A DNA stretch of 64,000 nt from Muscardinus avellanarius (GCA_963383645.1 OY726572.1:66324238-66388237), one strand, 5' to 3'. Positions 1 through 28,320 are shown, numbered from the stretch's first letter. Translations and numbers: made by a program. Notes: generated by a model not told the origin, from the sequence alone.

Positions 1-126
1 TCTTTATTTTGAAACAGGGTCTCACTAAGTTGCAGAGGGCCTCACTAAGTAGCTGAGGTTGTTAATGAACCACGATCCTCCGGTCTCAGCCTCCTGAATG
101 CTGGTGTCACCACCACGCCCGGCTAA
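1..126 (-). repeat. B1-like half of a MEN-type SINE, truncated at the window edge
   Basis: Read on the - strand it begins GCCGGGCGTGGTGG and continues through a diverged GGAGGCTGAGACCGGAGGATCG block to GTGAGACCCTGTTTCAAAAT. That is the 7SL-derived half of the squirrel B1-ID dimer. The ID half would lie left of position 1. Confidence 0.8.
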
Positions 127-547
127 GCCAGTTCTTTCTAATGCATCCTTGAGACCTGCAGAAGGCTAGACATCTGGAAGGAGATAGGGAAGAAGGAGGG
201 AGAGGAAGAAAAGGGGGGCATGGCAGCGGGCTCCACCTGGGCCTTAAGGGGAGCTAGCCAATGGATGGCCTGTCCGGGGACCACATGTGTGGACAGCACC
301 CTCTCCCACCATCTTGAATCTTGTTTGGGTCTGATTCTAACTCTGGGAACTGGAAACATCTAAGCCCTTTGTTCTTTGGGCTTCATTTTCTTCATCTACA
401 AAATGGGGACGAGAGATCAGATGGGGAGTCATTTGTGAAAGCGATGAGGGGGTGATGATGTGGGGGGGGCACACGGGGCCATTGCAAGTTCCCCTCCCCG
501 GTCAGTGTCCTTGGAGTAACTCATCTTTGTCTATGCTTGGGCCTCAG

Positions 548-17314
<16,767 letters not shown>

Positions 17315-17580
17315 GGACCTGCCTGCGCTGGAGAAGGGGGTGCCGGCTGCCCTCCTGGCCCAGGACTGGCCTGCCTGCTCAGCCCAGTTTGGCTGACCTC
17401 TCCCAGACCTCTGAGGCCTGATCATCCTGCCAGGGTGGGCGGACAGATGGACGGGCTCCTGCTCTGAGAGTCACTAACATCAAGCCCTGGGATCACCCCG
17501 TGTTCATCTCTTTCTCCCCCAACCCAGTCCCCTGTCTGATGATCTCATATGTGTTTCAGTATAAAACAGACTGAACTGCA
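17315..17580 (+). other. DYSF: DYSF 3' UTR
   Basis: About 265 bases follow the stop. No AATAAA is present. The likely signal is TATAAA at 17560-17565, followed within about 20 bases by a probable cleavage point and then by a GT-rich stretch at 17588-17620. The end point is inferred. Confidence 0.75.
17560..17565 (+). promoter_or_regulatory. Probable non-canonical poly(A) signal TATAAA
   Basis: TATAAA is an accepted variant hexamer. It lies about 245 bases after the DYSF stop and is followed by the T/G-rich run TGTCTTGTGTGTGTTTG, a typical downstream element. No better hexamer occurs between the stop and 17,620. Confidence 0.65.
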
Positions 17581-17620
17581 AAGCAGTGTCTTGTGTGTGT
17601 TTGCATGTGCATGTGTGTCT

Positions 17621-19500
17621 ACAGTACCTGAGTGGGGTGGCTCTGCAGGGTGATATGTCTGGCAGGTCGGGTGCAGGTGGGTTGTGACCATTCCTGTATC
17701 GCCCTTGGGAGGCAGGAGCAGCCTGGAGGCCAACAGTGGGGTCCCATGGAGCTGGCTGTGCTGGCGTGGGCTTCGAGGCTTGGTGTCTGGCACACTTAGC
17801 CTGCATTTTTCATCTCTTCTCCAGAGGACGTCCCCTTACTCACTGCCCCGCCTTACTCAGGGGACCCCTTCCCTTTTCAAGGCTGCCTTTTGCTCCAGTG
17901 GGTGGTCATCTGTACCTCCTTGTGTCCTTGCCGAAGACTTCTCACTTTATGAAAACGAGGCATCTATGAAAGGGTTGGGCCAAAAACTGTAACACCCCCC
18001 ACCTTTGACCTTGACCCTGATGCTGGCTTCCTCATTCTGCTTTAAGATCAGAGCTGGAGAAAGAGACCCTGTGGGGCCACACCTCTCAGGGAACCCAGGG
18101 CAGGGAGCAGGGTCCAGAGCACTTCAGGAAGGTCTTTTTGGTGATGGCTCGCACTAGGTATGCACCGTGCAGGAGGGGAAGAAGCCTTCAGAGCAGGCTG
18201 GAGGAGAGGAAGCAGGAGCCGGGCTGCAGCTTTCCCCTGCAGCTTTTTAGGGTGGGGACACCTGAGAGTATCTCAGAGTATGGGCTAATTAATGGGACCT
18301 GTTTCTGGAAAAGGAAGGCCGAGTGTTAGCTTTGGAAAGATGATCTATTTTTTTGTGTCTAGGTACAGGAAGGCAAAAGGATGTACATACATACCATACA
18401 ACTATCAGCTGGTTTAAAGGAGTTTTGAGGGCCACTGTCACATTTTTTCATTGTTTTTTCTTCCCCTTGCTGCTCTGGATTGCAGGTATTAGAAAATCCC
18501 ACTCTAACTAGTGAAGGGAACATATTGGCTTTCTGGAATTAACTTCAGGCAAGGGTTGATCCAGCTTCTCAACTAGGTCACCGAGGGCTTGTGTGTTCTC
18601 AGAGTTGGCATCTGTCTAAGGCTGGCTCCAATCTCAGAGCTGGCTTCAAGCTGTTCCGTGGGAATCTTTAGGCCAATAAGGAAAACTCAGGGGGTAGCGT
18701 GCATGGATGGCAAGGGACATGCGTCCATCAAACACATGAAGTGTTGAATATTCCACTCGGTGGGCCTAGAGCAGCTTCTGAGGCTGCGGCAGTGTTACCT
18801 ATGACTCTCGCCTCCCATGGCCCCCAGCGAGGATGGAAAAGTGTCTCCTTGTAAAAGGAGGATCAAGAAGGAATGAGTACTGCCCTGGGGAAGGGAGGTG
18901 CAGGAGACTCTCTCGAGAAGGGACATTCCTGAGCAGAGTGCTGGACTGGCCCAGTGGCTAAGAGAAGGGTGTTCCGGCGGCAGAGATGGAGGCTGAGTCA
19001 TGCAGCGGTTGCTGTCAGAGTTGGGCTGGTTCAGGGCCTGGTCATAGGAGGGCAGCGGCTCAGGAGGGGGGAGGGAAGAGGGCCTGGAAGGGCAAGGCCA
19101 GGTGCCAAAGAGCCTTATGTGTGCAGCTGAGGAGTCCGAACTTCATTCTAGAGGCAATGTAGACGCGCGGAAGGACTTGAAGCAGGACTGACTTTGATCC
19201 GAATCATAATTTTGAAAGTAACATTCTAGCTTACTTCTTATCTTGGGAGATGGGTCTCTGGAGGCAGAGTGAGCTTTGAGTTAATAAACCTGTGGCCAAC
19301 TGCCTCTGACAGGGTGAGGGCTACGGATCTCACCTCTGTCTCTAAGTGGCCTGCGGTCACAAATGGTAAAGAACGATTGCCCAGGATGCTGTGTGGCTGG
19401 TTGGAGACGGTCATTCTAGAAGGCTGCTCATTAATTTAGAAACCAACTGGGGGAATATCTGACAGGGTAAGGGTGAGTCATTCATTCATGTCTTTTATTC
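17621..19500. other. Intergenic sequence downstream of DYSF
   Basis: No exon-like structure. A segment at about 19,090-19,200 (GTGTGCAGCTGAGGAGTCCGAACTTCATTCTAGAG) has the look of an old L2/MIR-class repeat. Otherwise it appears to be unique sequence. Confidence 0.55.
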
Positions 19501-19504
19501 ATGA

Positions 19505-19590
19505 GAGACAGACAGACACAGACAGACAGACAGACAGACAGGAAGACAGGAAGGCAGACACAGATGGACAGATGGATGAACAGATGGATG
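19505..19590 (+). repeat. (GACA)n microsatellite
   Basis: AGACAGACAGAC repeats degrade into GGAAGACAGG and GATGGACAGATG. It lies directly upstream of a SINE. Confidence 0.9.
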
Positions 19591-19794
19591 ATGTGCCAGC
19601 ACACACCTGCAATCTCAGTAATTGGGAGCCTGAGACAGGAGGATCACAGGTTCAAGGACAGCCTCAGCAATTTAGCGGGGCCCTCAGAAACCTAGTGAGA
19701 CCCAGTTTCAAAATAAAAAATAAAAACCTTTGAGCATATAGTTTAGAGGTAGAATTCCCCTGGATTTAATACCCAGTACCAAAAGAAAAAAAAA
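19591..19794 (+). repeat. MEN-type SINE
   Basis: A diverged B1-like half (ACACCTGCAATCTCAG ... GACAGGAGGATCACAGG) is joined by AAAATAAAAAATAAAA to an ID-like half ending CCCAGTACC, with an A-rich tail. Confidence 0.85.
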
Positions 19795-19800
19795 GACTAA

Positions 19801-19853
19801 AGACTATTTTATATACACATACATGTATATAAATATAATAATATAAATACATG

Positions 19854-19933
<80 letters not shown>
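19801..19933 (+). repeat. Compound AT-rich / (TA)n / (CA)n microsatellite
   Basis: Irregular ATATACAT sequence leads into about 15 TA units (19,855-19,885), then about 24 AC units (19,886-19,933). It follows the A-rich SINE tail, a common seed for such repeats. Confidence 0.95.
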
Positions 19934-19936
<3 letters not shown>

Positions 19937-20095
19937 TCAGAGAGATGCTAGGCTTTGGAGATACAAAGTTGAGTAAGATACACACGGGCCCTGCCCTCCC
20001 AAAGCTCCCAGTTGAGCAAGAGAAGCAGGCGCGTATACAGACACGTAACCAGAAATGGGTTCAAAGATTCATAGGCATGTTCATTTGGACACAGG

Positions 20096-20305
20096 GCAGT
20101 GGTTCCCAACCAGAGGCGGTTCTGCCTTCCGGATCACATTTGGCAATGCCTGGAGACGTTTATGATTGTTACAGCTGGCAGGGGAAAGGTGGATGGCATG
20201 CAGTAGCTGCTAAACATTCTACAAAGCACAGGACAGCCCCCAGCACTCTAGAGAGTCGTCCAGTCTAAAGGGTCAGTAATGCTGCTGTTAAGATCCCTGG
20301 CATAG
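20096..20305 (+). mobile_element. MER5A-like hAT-Charlie non-autonomous DNA transposon
   Basis: Starts GCAGTGGTTCCCAACCAGAGG. It continues CATTTGGCAATGCCTGGAGACG, TGATTGTTACAGCTGG, TGCTAAACATTCTACAAAGC and ACAGGACAGCCCCC, the order of the MER5A consensus. It has no coding capacity. Confidence 0.85.
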
Positions 20306-20639
20306 AGACAGTGGGCTCCAGAGAGGCTGGACAGGTGGACTTGATAGAACCTGAAGACTAGTCAGGGGTCTAGGAGTGGTAGGAGGAGAGAAAAATTCCA
20401 AGGGCCTCCCAGCTGTCTGGATTGATGTGTGGCCAGCAGGGGTCCAAGTCAGTTGTGCACAAGAAGATCCAAATACGTTTATTTAAGGCACAGACAAAAT
20501 GCCCTTTCTGCCTGCCCTCCACGTCTCTCTGCAGTTAGGGTCTCTCTCTCCTCCCTTTAGACAGTTCTAGAAAACAGTGTATATACCTGCTCTCTCCACG
20601 TCCTCAGAAGCTTCCACTCCCTGTGATCAAACCAATGGC

Positions 20640-21060
20640 AGGAAAGCCATGGCCCTTGCCAGTGATTGGCTTAGGAAGGGACGCGTCACTCAGTGACGGC
20701 CAATGAGATGTGAGGAGGGTGGTGGAATAGGGAGGGGCCGGGACACTGCTAGGAAGGGGCTCTCCTCAATAAGCAAGGGAACACGCGGAGACACATTCTC
20801 CTCTCCCACCTCTTAACCGCGTGCGAAACTAGTGACTGGAGCTGTGGCTGCCATCTTGTGATCATGAGGGGACAGGCCTGAGAGAGAAGCAAACACCTGC
20901 GGGAGGACCTGGCGCTTGATGAGGCTCTGGAGAAAGAACGGAGCCTGAGCCGCCTGACCTCAGGCCAGACGTCTTGTAATCCGGGCTCAGACGTTTGTTA
21001 TTGTTCAAGCCACCTGCGGCTGGGTCGTATGTTACCCACAGCTCAAAGCATCCTTGCTGG
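20640..21060 (+). repeat. Probable old LTR-class repeat
   Basis: The order CCAATGAGATGTGAGGAGG, GGCTGCCATCTTGTGATCATG, GGCCTGAGAGAGAAGC and CAAGCCACCTGCGGCTGGG resembles an ancient ERVL-type LTR family. I cannot name the subfamily with confidence. Confidence 0.45.
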
Positions 21061-21449
21061 TGAGTTTCATTCTGCTCCCTGAAACCTGTTTTAACTACTG
21101 TCACCAATAACCAGGGCTGCTGTGTACAGGCCCCACATCTAAGACATCACAGGCTTATTATTTATTATAATCATTTTCCCACAGATGGCAGTAAAGTGTT
21201 TGGTTCTAATAAAATCAGTGTGCTACAGTAGTTTTTGGAGAGAAGCAAATTACCTTGAGGAAGGGGCACCTTTTTCTAATTCACCTGAGGGCACCGTCTA
21301 GCCCTGGTTGTTAAATCTGTGGACGCTTGCCCTTTGCGACTCTCAGCAGCAGCTGGCGCAGGGACATTCTTTGCTTCCTAAGACCCTCTGTCCTTGGCCC
21401 CTGGGGCCCAGTCACGGGGGTTTGCTCCTCTATCTGCCGCCTGCCTTCT

Positions 21450-21527
21450 CACTGTCCTCCTTGGCTTCTCAGTGTCCTCCTTGGCTTCTCAGTGTCCTCC
21501 TTGGCTTCTCAGTGTCCTCCTTGGCGG
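21450..21527 (+). repeat. 20-bp minisatellite, about four copies
   Basis: The unit CAGTGTCCTCCTTGGCTTCT is repeated head to tail; the first copy differs by one base and the last is cut to about 16 bases. Confidence 0.95.
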
Positions 21528-21529
21528 GC

Positions 21530-22510
21530 CTGACTCTCTTTCCCTGGCCCTTCTTTTCACACTGCACACCTTGCAGGCAACCTCACGCATTTGTCCCCTG
21601 ACTCCAGAATCCCTGTCCTGCCCAGCCGTTCTCTTGAGCTACAGGCACCTTTTTTAACTGCTTACTAATGGGAATCCTCGCAGGGTGGCTCTCAGGATCC
21701 CCAACTCAAAGGCTGCCACTTAAACTCCATCTTCTACCCCATTAAAGACGTTCCTTCTCTGTTCTTCCTGCCTTCTCCCCTTCCCCTGAGGTCACACACG
21801 CAGGAAACACCCTGCTGGTCTGCCTCTTCCTTCTGACGCCCCATACCCAGAACATCACCGAAGCCCCACATTTGGGTCGTCTAATGTCTTTGAAGCTTCT
21901 CAGCCTGTTGTCAGTCGCCCTGCTGTGATCGGGCTCCAGCAGTGCGGGCCAGCCTCACTGAATCCCAGAGCCTTCAGCCTTCCTCCTCTCTGCTCCCTGA
22001 TCTCTGGTCAAGGTCAAATCTAACCCCAGCCAGGCTCGCCAGCAGGGAGGCCAAACACGCCCGGTGCAGCCCTGCGCCCATCCCTGCTCACTCTCCTGCT
22101 GGGCCCTGCTCTGCCCATGTCTCCTCCAGGCGGTGCCAGGGGCTGCCTGGCCGCTGCCTCTCCTGTTAAAGCGCTGTTATGAGATGTGGCCTTGACCATG
22201 GGCCCCCACCCCAGTCTGTGCCTTCAGGGCTGAAATCACATCCCGGGTCCTTAATGAGAGGTCTGCTTCCTCTGCGAAGAGACTTTACTAAGTGTTTCAT
22301 TGCAAGTTCTCTTTAAATAGCCAGGCCCTCAGAGCCGTTTCAAATAGGATTTTATGTCCTGAAATTCAGTTAGTTTGCAACATTTGAGACCAATTTTGGC
22401 AGCAAGGTGGAGAATAAATCTCATCTGTTAAAAAATGGCTCAGTAAAACTTGATAAGTCTCTTGTATCTAGAATATCCAGTTCCCTGTATCTTGTTTTCT
22501 CTGCTGGGAT
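21530..22510. other. Intergenic, no gene seen
   Basis: A pyrimidine-rich stretch to about 22,150 is followed by an AT-rich island (22,260-22,500) that looks like unique sequence. No repeat family recognised. Confidence 0.5.
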
Positions 22511-22524
22511 TTTTTGAGAGAGAT

Positions 22525-22655
22525 TCTACACACAAACACACACACAGATATACCCATAATCATTCACACACACAAACACATACCCATACACATGCATATA
22601 CATATACATGTGCACACTAATATACATATAAGCACATATACATATGTATACATAC
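22525..22655 (+). repeat. Degenerate (CA)n / (TACA)n repeat
   Basis: Alternating purine-pyrimidine run made of ACACAC, ACATAC and ATACAT words, next to the tail of a - strand SINE. Confidence 0.85.
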
Positions 22656-22663
22656 ATACTCCA

Positions 22664-22850
22664 TTTTCTTTTTCTTCTTTTTGGTCCTGGGGGGTTGAAC
22701 CCAGTGGTATTCTACACCCTCAGCCCCCTCTTCTTTTTATTTTGAAACAAAACCTTGCTAAGTTGCTGAAGCTGGCCTCAAATCTGCCGTCCTCCCGTCT
22801 CAGCCTCCCACGTACTGGCGTTACAGGCATGTGCCGCCATGCCTGGCTCA
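22664..22850 (-). repeat. MEN-type SINE
   Basis: Read on the + strand: TTGGTCCTGGGGGGTTGAACC (ID half in reverse), TTATTTTGAAACAAAACC, TTGCTAAGTTGCTGAAGC and CAGGCATGTGCCGCCATGCC (B1 start in reverse). Confidence 0.88.
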
Positions 22851-23293
22851 CACACCATTTTCTATTCCTTTTTTTGTATTCTCATGGACAGTCCAGGACA
22901 GAGTGACAGGGAGGGAGACAGACCCAGAAGGAGCTACAAGTGCAGCCTGCCCCCTCCCCCATTTGCCTCTGCCCCAGGGACCTCAACGGTGTCTCAATCC
23001 TCTTTCCACGTGTTTCATAAGTGCAGGATTATGGGATTTCCAGAGGAGCCAGGTGGGCATCCCCTGCACGGGAGCTGGTGACAGCCCAGGAGATGCTTCC
23101 CACTGGGGAAAGAGGCCTGGTGAGGGCAAGGGTTCCCCTGACATGCTTGGTGCTCACACATCTGAGAGGTATTGAAATGAGTCGTGGCAACTTTCCTCTT
23201 CCTTCTTTCTTAGTGTGCTTATGTTTTTCTCTCTGGGGTAAAGAGCTAGAGCTCCTATATCCTGGGGCTGGGCTAGACATGGCCTCAGATTTT

Positions 23294-23295
<2 letters not shown>

Positions 23296-23342
<47 letters not shown>
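23296..23342 (+). repeat. (GT)n microsatellite
   Basis: Uninterrupted GT run of about 23 units. Confidence 0.97.
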
Positions 23343-23344
<2 letters not shown>

Positions 23345-23347
<3 letters not shown>

Positions 23348-25850
23348 GCTAACACATATGGCAGATATAGAGAGACAGATTCCTGGTGAGGGACAGAGGT
23401 AGACAGGCAGAAAGATGGCAGCAGCAGGGACCGGAACTTGTCCAAGGACGTCTTGCAATGGCTGGAGCATTTCCTTAGTCTGCTCATTACCCTATCAGTG
23501 GTCAGAGCTGGCTCCACTCTGCCCTTCCCCTGGCTCCCAGGCAGGTTTATTAGAATAGAGGGTCTCTTCACCCAGCTGGACAAGGCTGGCACTATTTTCC
23601 TCAGAACCCACTTGCTGGTTATAGGCCCCGTGAGTTACCCTGGGCTCCATTCTCTTTACTCCAAGGGCTGTCTTGTGTGCATTTGTAGAGAGAAGCATTG
23701 GTTCGGCTCTAGGAGAGGGGCTGAGTGCCTGGCCCAGCCTGGGTCGTCCCCACATGCCAGCAGCCTGAGGCAGGAGCCTGCCCCTATGCCCCATTTCCAC
23801 ACTCATCCTCCTGCCAGGCTCAGGGGCCCGCTGTGGGGTCCTCGGAAGCCCAGCTGCGCCCTGCTTGACTCAGGCAGAGGAGGCGAGCTCTTTACTCCTG
23901 TACTGCTAGGTTCAGTAGACATGTCCTGGGATCCTTTCAAAAGGAGCTATGCTGGGAACAAATGGTAAAGACCAAAATATACCAAGAAGTCACTCATACA
24001 TACAGTTATTATGTTTTTAAAATACTTGCTGGTATATATTGTCTCTCTGTAATCTGTTTCTTCCTCTTCTCTTGAAGCAACTTTTACCATCCAGGCTTAC
24101 CCCAGAGCAGAGATGGAGGGGGTCAAAGTGGCCTCAGGCTAGGGAAGAAGGAAGGATAGGACTGCCACAAACCCCAGAGAAAGTGCCTTCTTGGGTCTCA
24201 CTGGAAGTGGGAATGCGGAAGCGGAAGTGCGCATGGCTGGCTTGAGAATGCTCCTTCCACGGAGATCCAAACTCTGGCCCGTGCAACTGCAGAGCTTCAG
24301 GGGCCACAGACTTCTTCAGTTATAAAAGGTTTCCCAGGCTGGCATATTCCTGCTCACCCAGAGCTCTGCTAGAGCATGATGGTTTAGGGCAAGACCCTGG
24401 AATCCGATACACAGAGAGGTCCAAGCCCCGCCTTGTGCAGGTCACTGGCGCTCAAGGTCGTGTTCCTCCTCTGAAGCCTAGGAATGGTGATGGTCTTTCC
24501 CTCGGTGTTGTGAGGACCACCTGAGTACTGAGACAAGGCCTATATTGTGGGTGTTCCCTGGCAAGCTGGAGCCATGGTTATGCTTTGCATAAGGAGCTCT
24601 GCGCTCCCGTGGGTGGGTGCCGGGGCAGGGAAGTATTGAAGAAGACAGGGTGGGGCAGGGAAGTATTGAAGAAGACAGGGCAGAGAAGAGTGGCTTCCCT
24701 TTCCAGGAGGCTTCTCCAGTGTGTGGCGATGCTGATGCCATTTCTCCACCTGGGAAGGGCTGGGCTTTCTCCCTGGATGTGCGGAAGGAGTGGAGAAAAG
24801 CTGTGTAGCTGCCTGATAGCCTGGCAGCGGTGCCTCCCACTGCATGCTGGTATTTCTTACTCGGCTCGCAGCAAGACCTTATTCCATGGGCTGTCAGAGT
24901 CATCCCTAGTGACCAGAATGGGTGTCCCTACAGATGTGCACCCTGGGCTCTCTGTAGACAGACTCACTTATGCAGACAGTTACACCTGGTCACACTCAGA
25001 CTCGCCTCGGACACACCCTGGTGCTGCCTCAGACTCGGTGTGGACAGCCTGGCACAGGCACACAGCAGTGGGCACTCTTGAGTGTGTGCTTGGGCGCACA
25101 TGTTTCTTTCCGTGCGCACGTGCGTCTGTGTGTGTGTGTTTCACATTGTCGGCCAGAATATGCTCTGGAAATCCAAGCAGAAAGGAGTGTGTGAATGTGG
25201 CCATCATCAGGGATAAATTAATCCCAGACATGTAAAGGGTTTTCTATTTTCATTCTCAGCCCTGCTGCAAATTCAATTATGACTCTCTGCCAGCTACTGA
25301 AATGAGGGGACAAGTGAGTACGTGGCTGGGCCTGGAAAATGGGGCAGGGCAGGGACCCTTCTGGATCCGTATACTCATCTCCCTCCCTGTTGTCCTGGTT
25401 CCAGGAAAGAGTTGCAGGCGTTCTTGGATTCCGCACTCTTGGGATGGCAGCAAGGTGTCACTGAAGATGTAGAAGTAGTGGAAATGGGGCTGCCCTCCGC
25501 CAGCCTGTGACGGGCACAGGCTCCCTGGTGAGGCCATGGGTCCCAGGGTCTGGAAGTCTTCTGGATCATGTTCACCCATCAAGGGCAGGGAACATGGGTC
25601 TCAGATACCTGCCTTGACTATGTCTAGGAAGAAAGGCTTGGCCAGAGGATTCCTTGGCAAGTCTCCCACCTTCCGTGCCTGAGGGGTGAAGCTGACGCCA
25701 TCTCTCATTCAAACACTGGCATCTGAGCTCTGCTAACGAGGGTCTGCTCCTTGGAACTAGACCTGCAGCGGTCAGGGTCCACTCAGTCAGGCTCTGAACG
25801 TGCAAGCATGCCTGGAGGATCCCTCCTGGGTCAGGAATGTCTCTTGCTGG
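23345..25850. other. Intergenic; MIR remnant and a short tandem duplication
   Basis: A MIR-like block lies at about 24,360-24,540 (AGCATGATGGTTTAGGGC ... GTTGTGAGGACCACCTGAG). A 30-bp unit containing AAGTATTGAAGAAGACAGGG is duplicated at 24,622-24,681. No exon seen. Confidence 0.55.
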
Positions 25851-25851
25851 G

Positions 25852-26077
25852 TGGGTGTGGAGGTGCATACCTATAATTGCAGGACTTTGGAGGCTGAGAC
25901 ACGAGGATTGCAGGTTCAAAGCCAGCCTCAGCAACTTGATGAGGTCCCTCAGCAACTTAGAGATACCTCATTTCAAAATAAAAGTAATATATAGGGTTGG
26001 CGGTGTAGTGTGGAGGTAGAATACTTCTGGGTTCAATCTCTAATACCAAAATAAATAAATAAATAAATGAATAAATA
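25852..26077 (+). repeat. MEN-type SINE
   Basis: B1-like half from GGGTGTGGAGGTGCATACC to GCAACTTAGAGATACCTC, linker TTTCAAAATAAAAGTAAT, ID-like half GGTTGGCGGTGTAGTGTGG, and an (AAAT)n tail. Confidence 0.88.
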
Positions 26078-26200
26078 GACTGTCCCTTGGAAGGCCAGCC
26101 TCTGATGGTGATCCAGTCCCATGGGCTGTGCTCATACCTGCCAGGCTAGGAATGAGGTACATTCCAGACTAGGAGTGAGGAGGCAAGGAAGAGGAATAGA

Positions 26201-26332
26201 GCTGGGAATGGGGTGTGTGTGTGTGCATGCATGCATGCATATGTGCTGGGAATGGGGTGTGTGTGTGTGCATGCATGTGTGCATATGTGCTGGGAATGGG
26301 GTATGTGCCTGTGCATGCATGCACGCATATGT
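26201..26332 (+). repeat. 44-bp minisatellite, three copies
   Basis: Copies start GCTGGGAATGGGGT at 26,201, 26,245 and 26,289. Each contains a GTGTGTGTG run followed by CATGCATGCAT-like alternating sequence that could adopt Z-DNA. The overlapping Cys/His/Met-rich open frames are a by-product of the repeat. Confidence 0.92.
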
Positions 26333-26734
26333 GCGTGCATGTGCAGTGTGGCTGCTGCACCAGGCAGAGGAGCCCAGGGTACTGCCATCCCGAGGCCTCT
26401 GCATGGGGGAGGCTCCACTGCATGACTGGCCAGGCTACCTGGGCTGCCTGAGACTCAAGCAGAGGAGCCCCCTGCGCCCTCCTCCCCTCTCTACTCTCAG
26501 AGAGTGAGGCAGGGGAGGGGGAGGGACAGCCTGCCCCTGGGGAGCCCAGTCTCCCTCCTCCTCCAGAGGTGCCTCATCAGGGGTGAGGACCCACTTCTTG
26601 GGTGGTCAAAGAAGCAGCCCGAGCTACCCAATGCCAATTGTGCGTGCATGCATGTGTGCCAGACACTACTAGGCATGCCGACACCCTCCATCTTCACCAT
26701 GAGAGTTAGCTACTTTGAACTCCATTTTCTTTTT

Positions 26735-27161
26735 TTTTTTTTTGCAGTACTGGGATTGGAACCCAGCAACATTGTACCTCCGAGCTACACCCTCAGCCTT
26801 AATTTTTTAGTCTTTTAAATTTTTTTTTTTTTTTTTTTTGGTGGTACTGGGGTTCCTGGAAGCCCTTCTACCTCCGGGCTACACTCCCAGACCTATTTTT
26901 ACATTTTCATTTTTGGAAACAGGGTCTCCTAAGCCAGCGCGCGCGGCTGGCTTCGAACCTGCGTGATCCTCCTGTCTCCGCCTCCCAAGTGCGGGGATTA
27001 CAAGCGTGCGCCACCACGCCCGGCTAGTCTTTTAAATTTTGAAACGGGGTCTCACTGAGTTGCAAAGGGCCTTGCTAAGTAGCTGAGGCTGTCCTTGAAT
27101 GGCAATCCTCTGGTCTCAGCCTTCCGATTGCTGGGATTTCAAGCGTGTGTCATCACACCAG
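26735..27161 (-). repeat. Older MEN-type SINE, split by a younger one
   Basis: The ID half in reverse (26,735-26,808: GGGATTGGAACCCAGC ... CTACACCCTCAGCC) and the B1 half in reverse (27,041-27,161: GAAACGGGGTCTCACTGAG ... CATCACACCAGAC) are separated by a complete younger SINE. An imperfect 17-bp flank (ACTTTGAACTCCATTTT at 26,712, ACTTTGAGCCCCGTTTT at 27,162) is its target duplication. Confidence 0.88.
26824..27025 (-). repeat. Younger MEN SINE nested in the older one
   Basis: A complete B1-ID dimer in reverse, from a T run through GGTACTGGGGTTCCTGGAAG to CACCACGCCCGGC. The exact 15-bp duplication AGTCTTTTAAATTTT (26,809-26,823 and 27,026-27,040) lies in the linker of the older SINE. Confidence 0.93.
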
Positions 27162-27990
27162 ACTTTGAGCCCCGTTTTATACATGAGAAAACTTGGGTTC
27201 CCAGAGGTCACAGGGCTGTTAACAAAAAGGCAAACCAGGCACGTAGACTGGAACGCTTTCTCCTTACAGTAATCACCCCCATTCCTCCCCACAACCCCTT
27301 CCCACCTCAGCCAGCAGGGCTGCTGTGTGTGGGGGTGACATGGCTCCGTGGGGTCTGCAGTGGTTCATTCTGTCAACCAGTGCCCATGCCCAGGCTCTGC
27401 TCTGAGCCCCGGAGGTCTTGTCCTTGTCCAGGGCTCTCATTGGGGACCAGGTGACAATCAGTTTCGGGTGGTGGTGAGTGTAAGGAGGAAGCCTTAAGCA
27501 GGTCCTCTGAGTTGACTGCCTTTTTCATATGGTCTGAAAATGTGCCCTGTGAGCAAAGGCCTGGCTGGCATGAGAGCGAGCCGTGCAGACCTGGAGATGA
27601 CTCCAGGCAGAGGGCACGGCAAGTGAAAGGCCCTGGGGCAGGAATGGGCTGGGCCCAGAGGACTTCACGCTGCCCAGGAATGGGGCCCTCACCCCTGCTG
27701 CACCACGTCTGGAGCTTCTTTGGGGCCAGAGATGGAGTCTCATTCATTCATGGGCCCTGCTGCCTGGCCTCTGCTGGACCTGTGTGAACACGTCACCCAT
27801 GCTAGGCTGGGCGGGCGATGTGGGCACAGAGTTCCCTGGCTGCCTTCTTCCCCCTAGTTGGCTGCTGGGAACCTGGCCCGGGCTCTGGGAAGTGCTTCCG
27901 GAGCTCGCACTCCTCAGTGCCCACTCTAGCTCCCGCTGGGGATTTGGGCAATATGCTATTTCCAGATGGGCAAGTTGACTATTTATTTTA
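27162..27990. other. Intergenic with an L2/MIR core at its start
   Basis: About 27,165-27,215 matches the TTTTATACATGAGAAAACTTGGG type of MIR/L2 sequence in which the SINE nest inserted. The rest shows no gene. Confidence 0.5.
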
Positions 27991-28000
27991 TTTTTAAAAA

Positions 28001-28320
28001 TAGCTTTTATTGGGTTTTTGTCTTATTACAAAAGTAATATATGTTCATTATAGAAATTTGAGCAAACAACTAGCAAAAGAAAGAGTATGAAACAGCCACT
28101 AATCCTATTACCTAGCAAGAACCACTACAGGCACTTGGGTAATTCTAGAATTTTCCATGTATAAAATATATGTTAGTATTTTTTTTTTAAATGTGATCTC
28201 ACTGCATATCGTGGTTTGCAACCGCTGTACTGTGAAGTGCTCTCCACACCATGGAATATGCCTCTACAACGTGATTTTATGGCTGTGATCTGTCATCCAG
28301 AGGAGCAATGGTTCCTTTAA
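28001..28320 (+). repeat. Unassigned old interspersed repeat
   Basis: TTACAAAAGTAATATATGTTCATTATAGAAATTTG is a motif of an old, widespread mammalian repeat. I cannot decide between LINE and DNA-transposon origin. Confidence 0.4.

Noticed and set aside
21450..21527. CRISPR-like array
   Set aside because: Contiguous 20-bp tandem units without spacers in mammalian DNA; a minisatellite.
23293..23592. Frames with runs of Thr-His or Cys-Val
   Set aside because: Translation of the (GT)n microsatellite.
26132..26507. Cys/His/Met-rich frames at 26.1-26.5 kb that look like metal-binding repeats
   Set aside because: Produced by the GT/CATG minisatellite on both strands.
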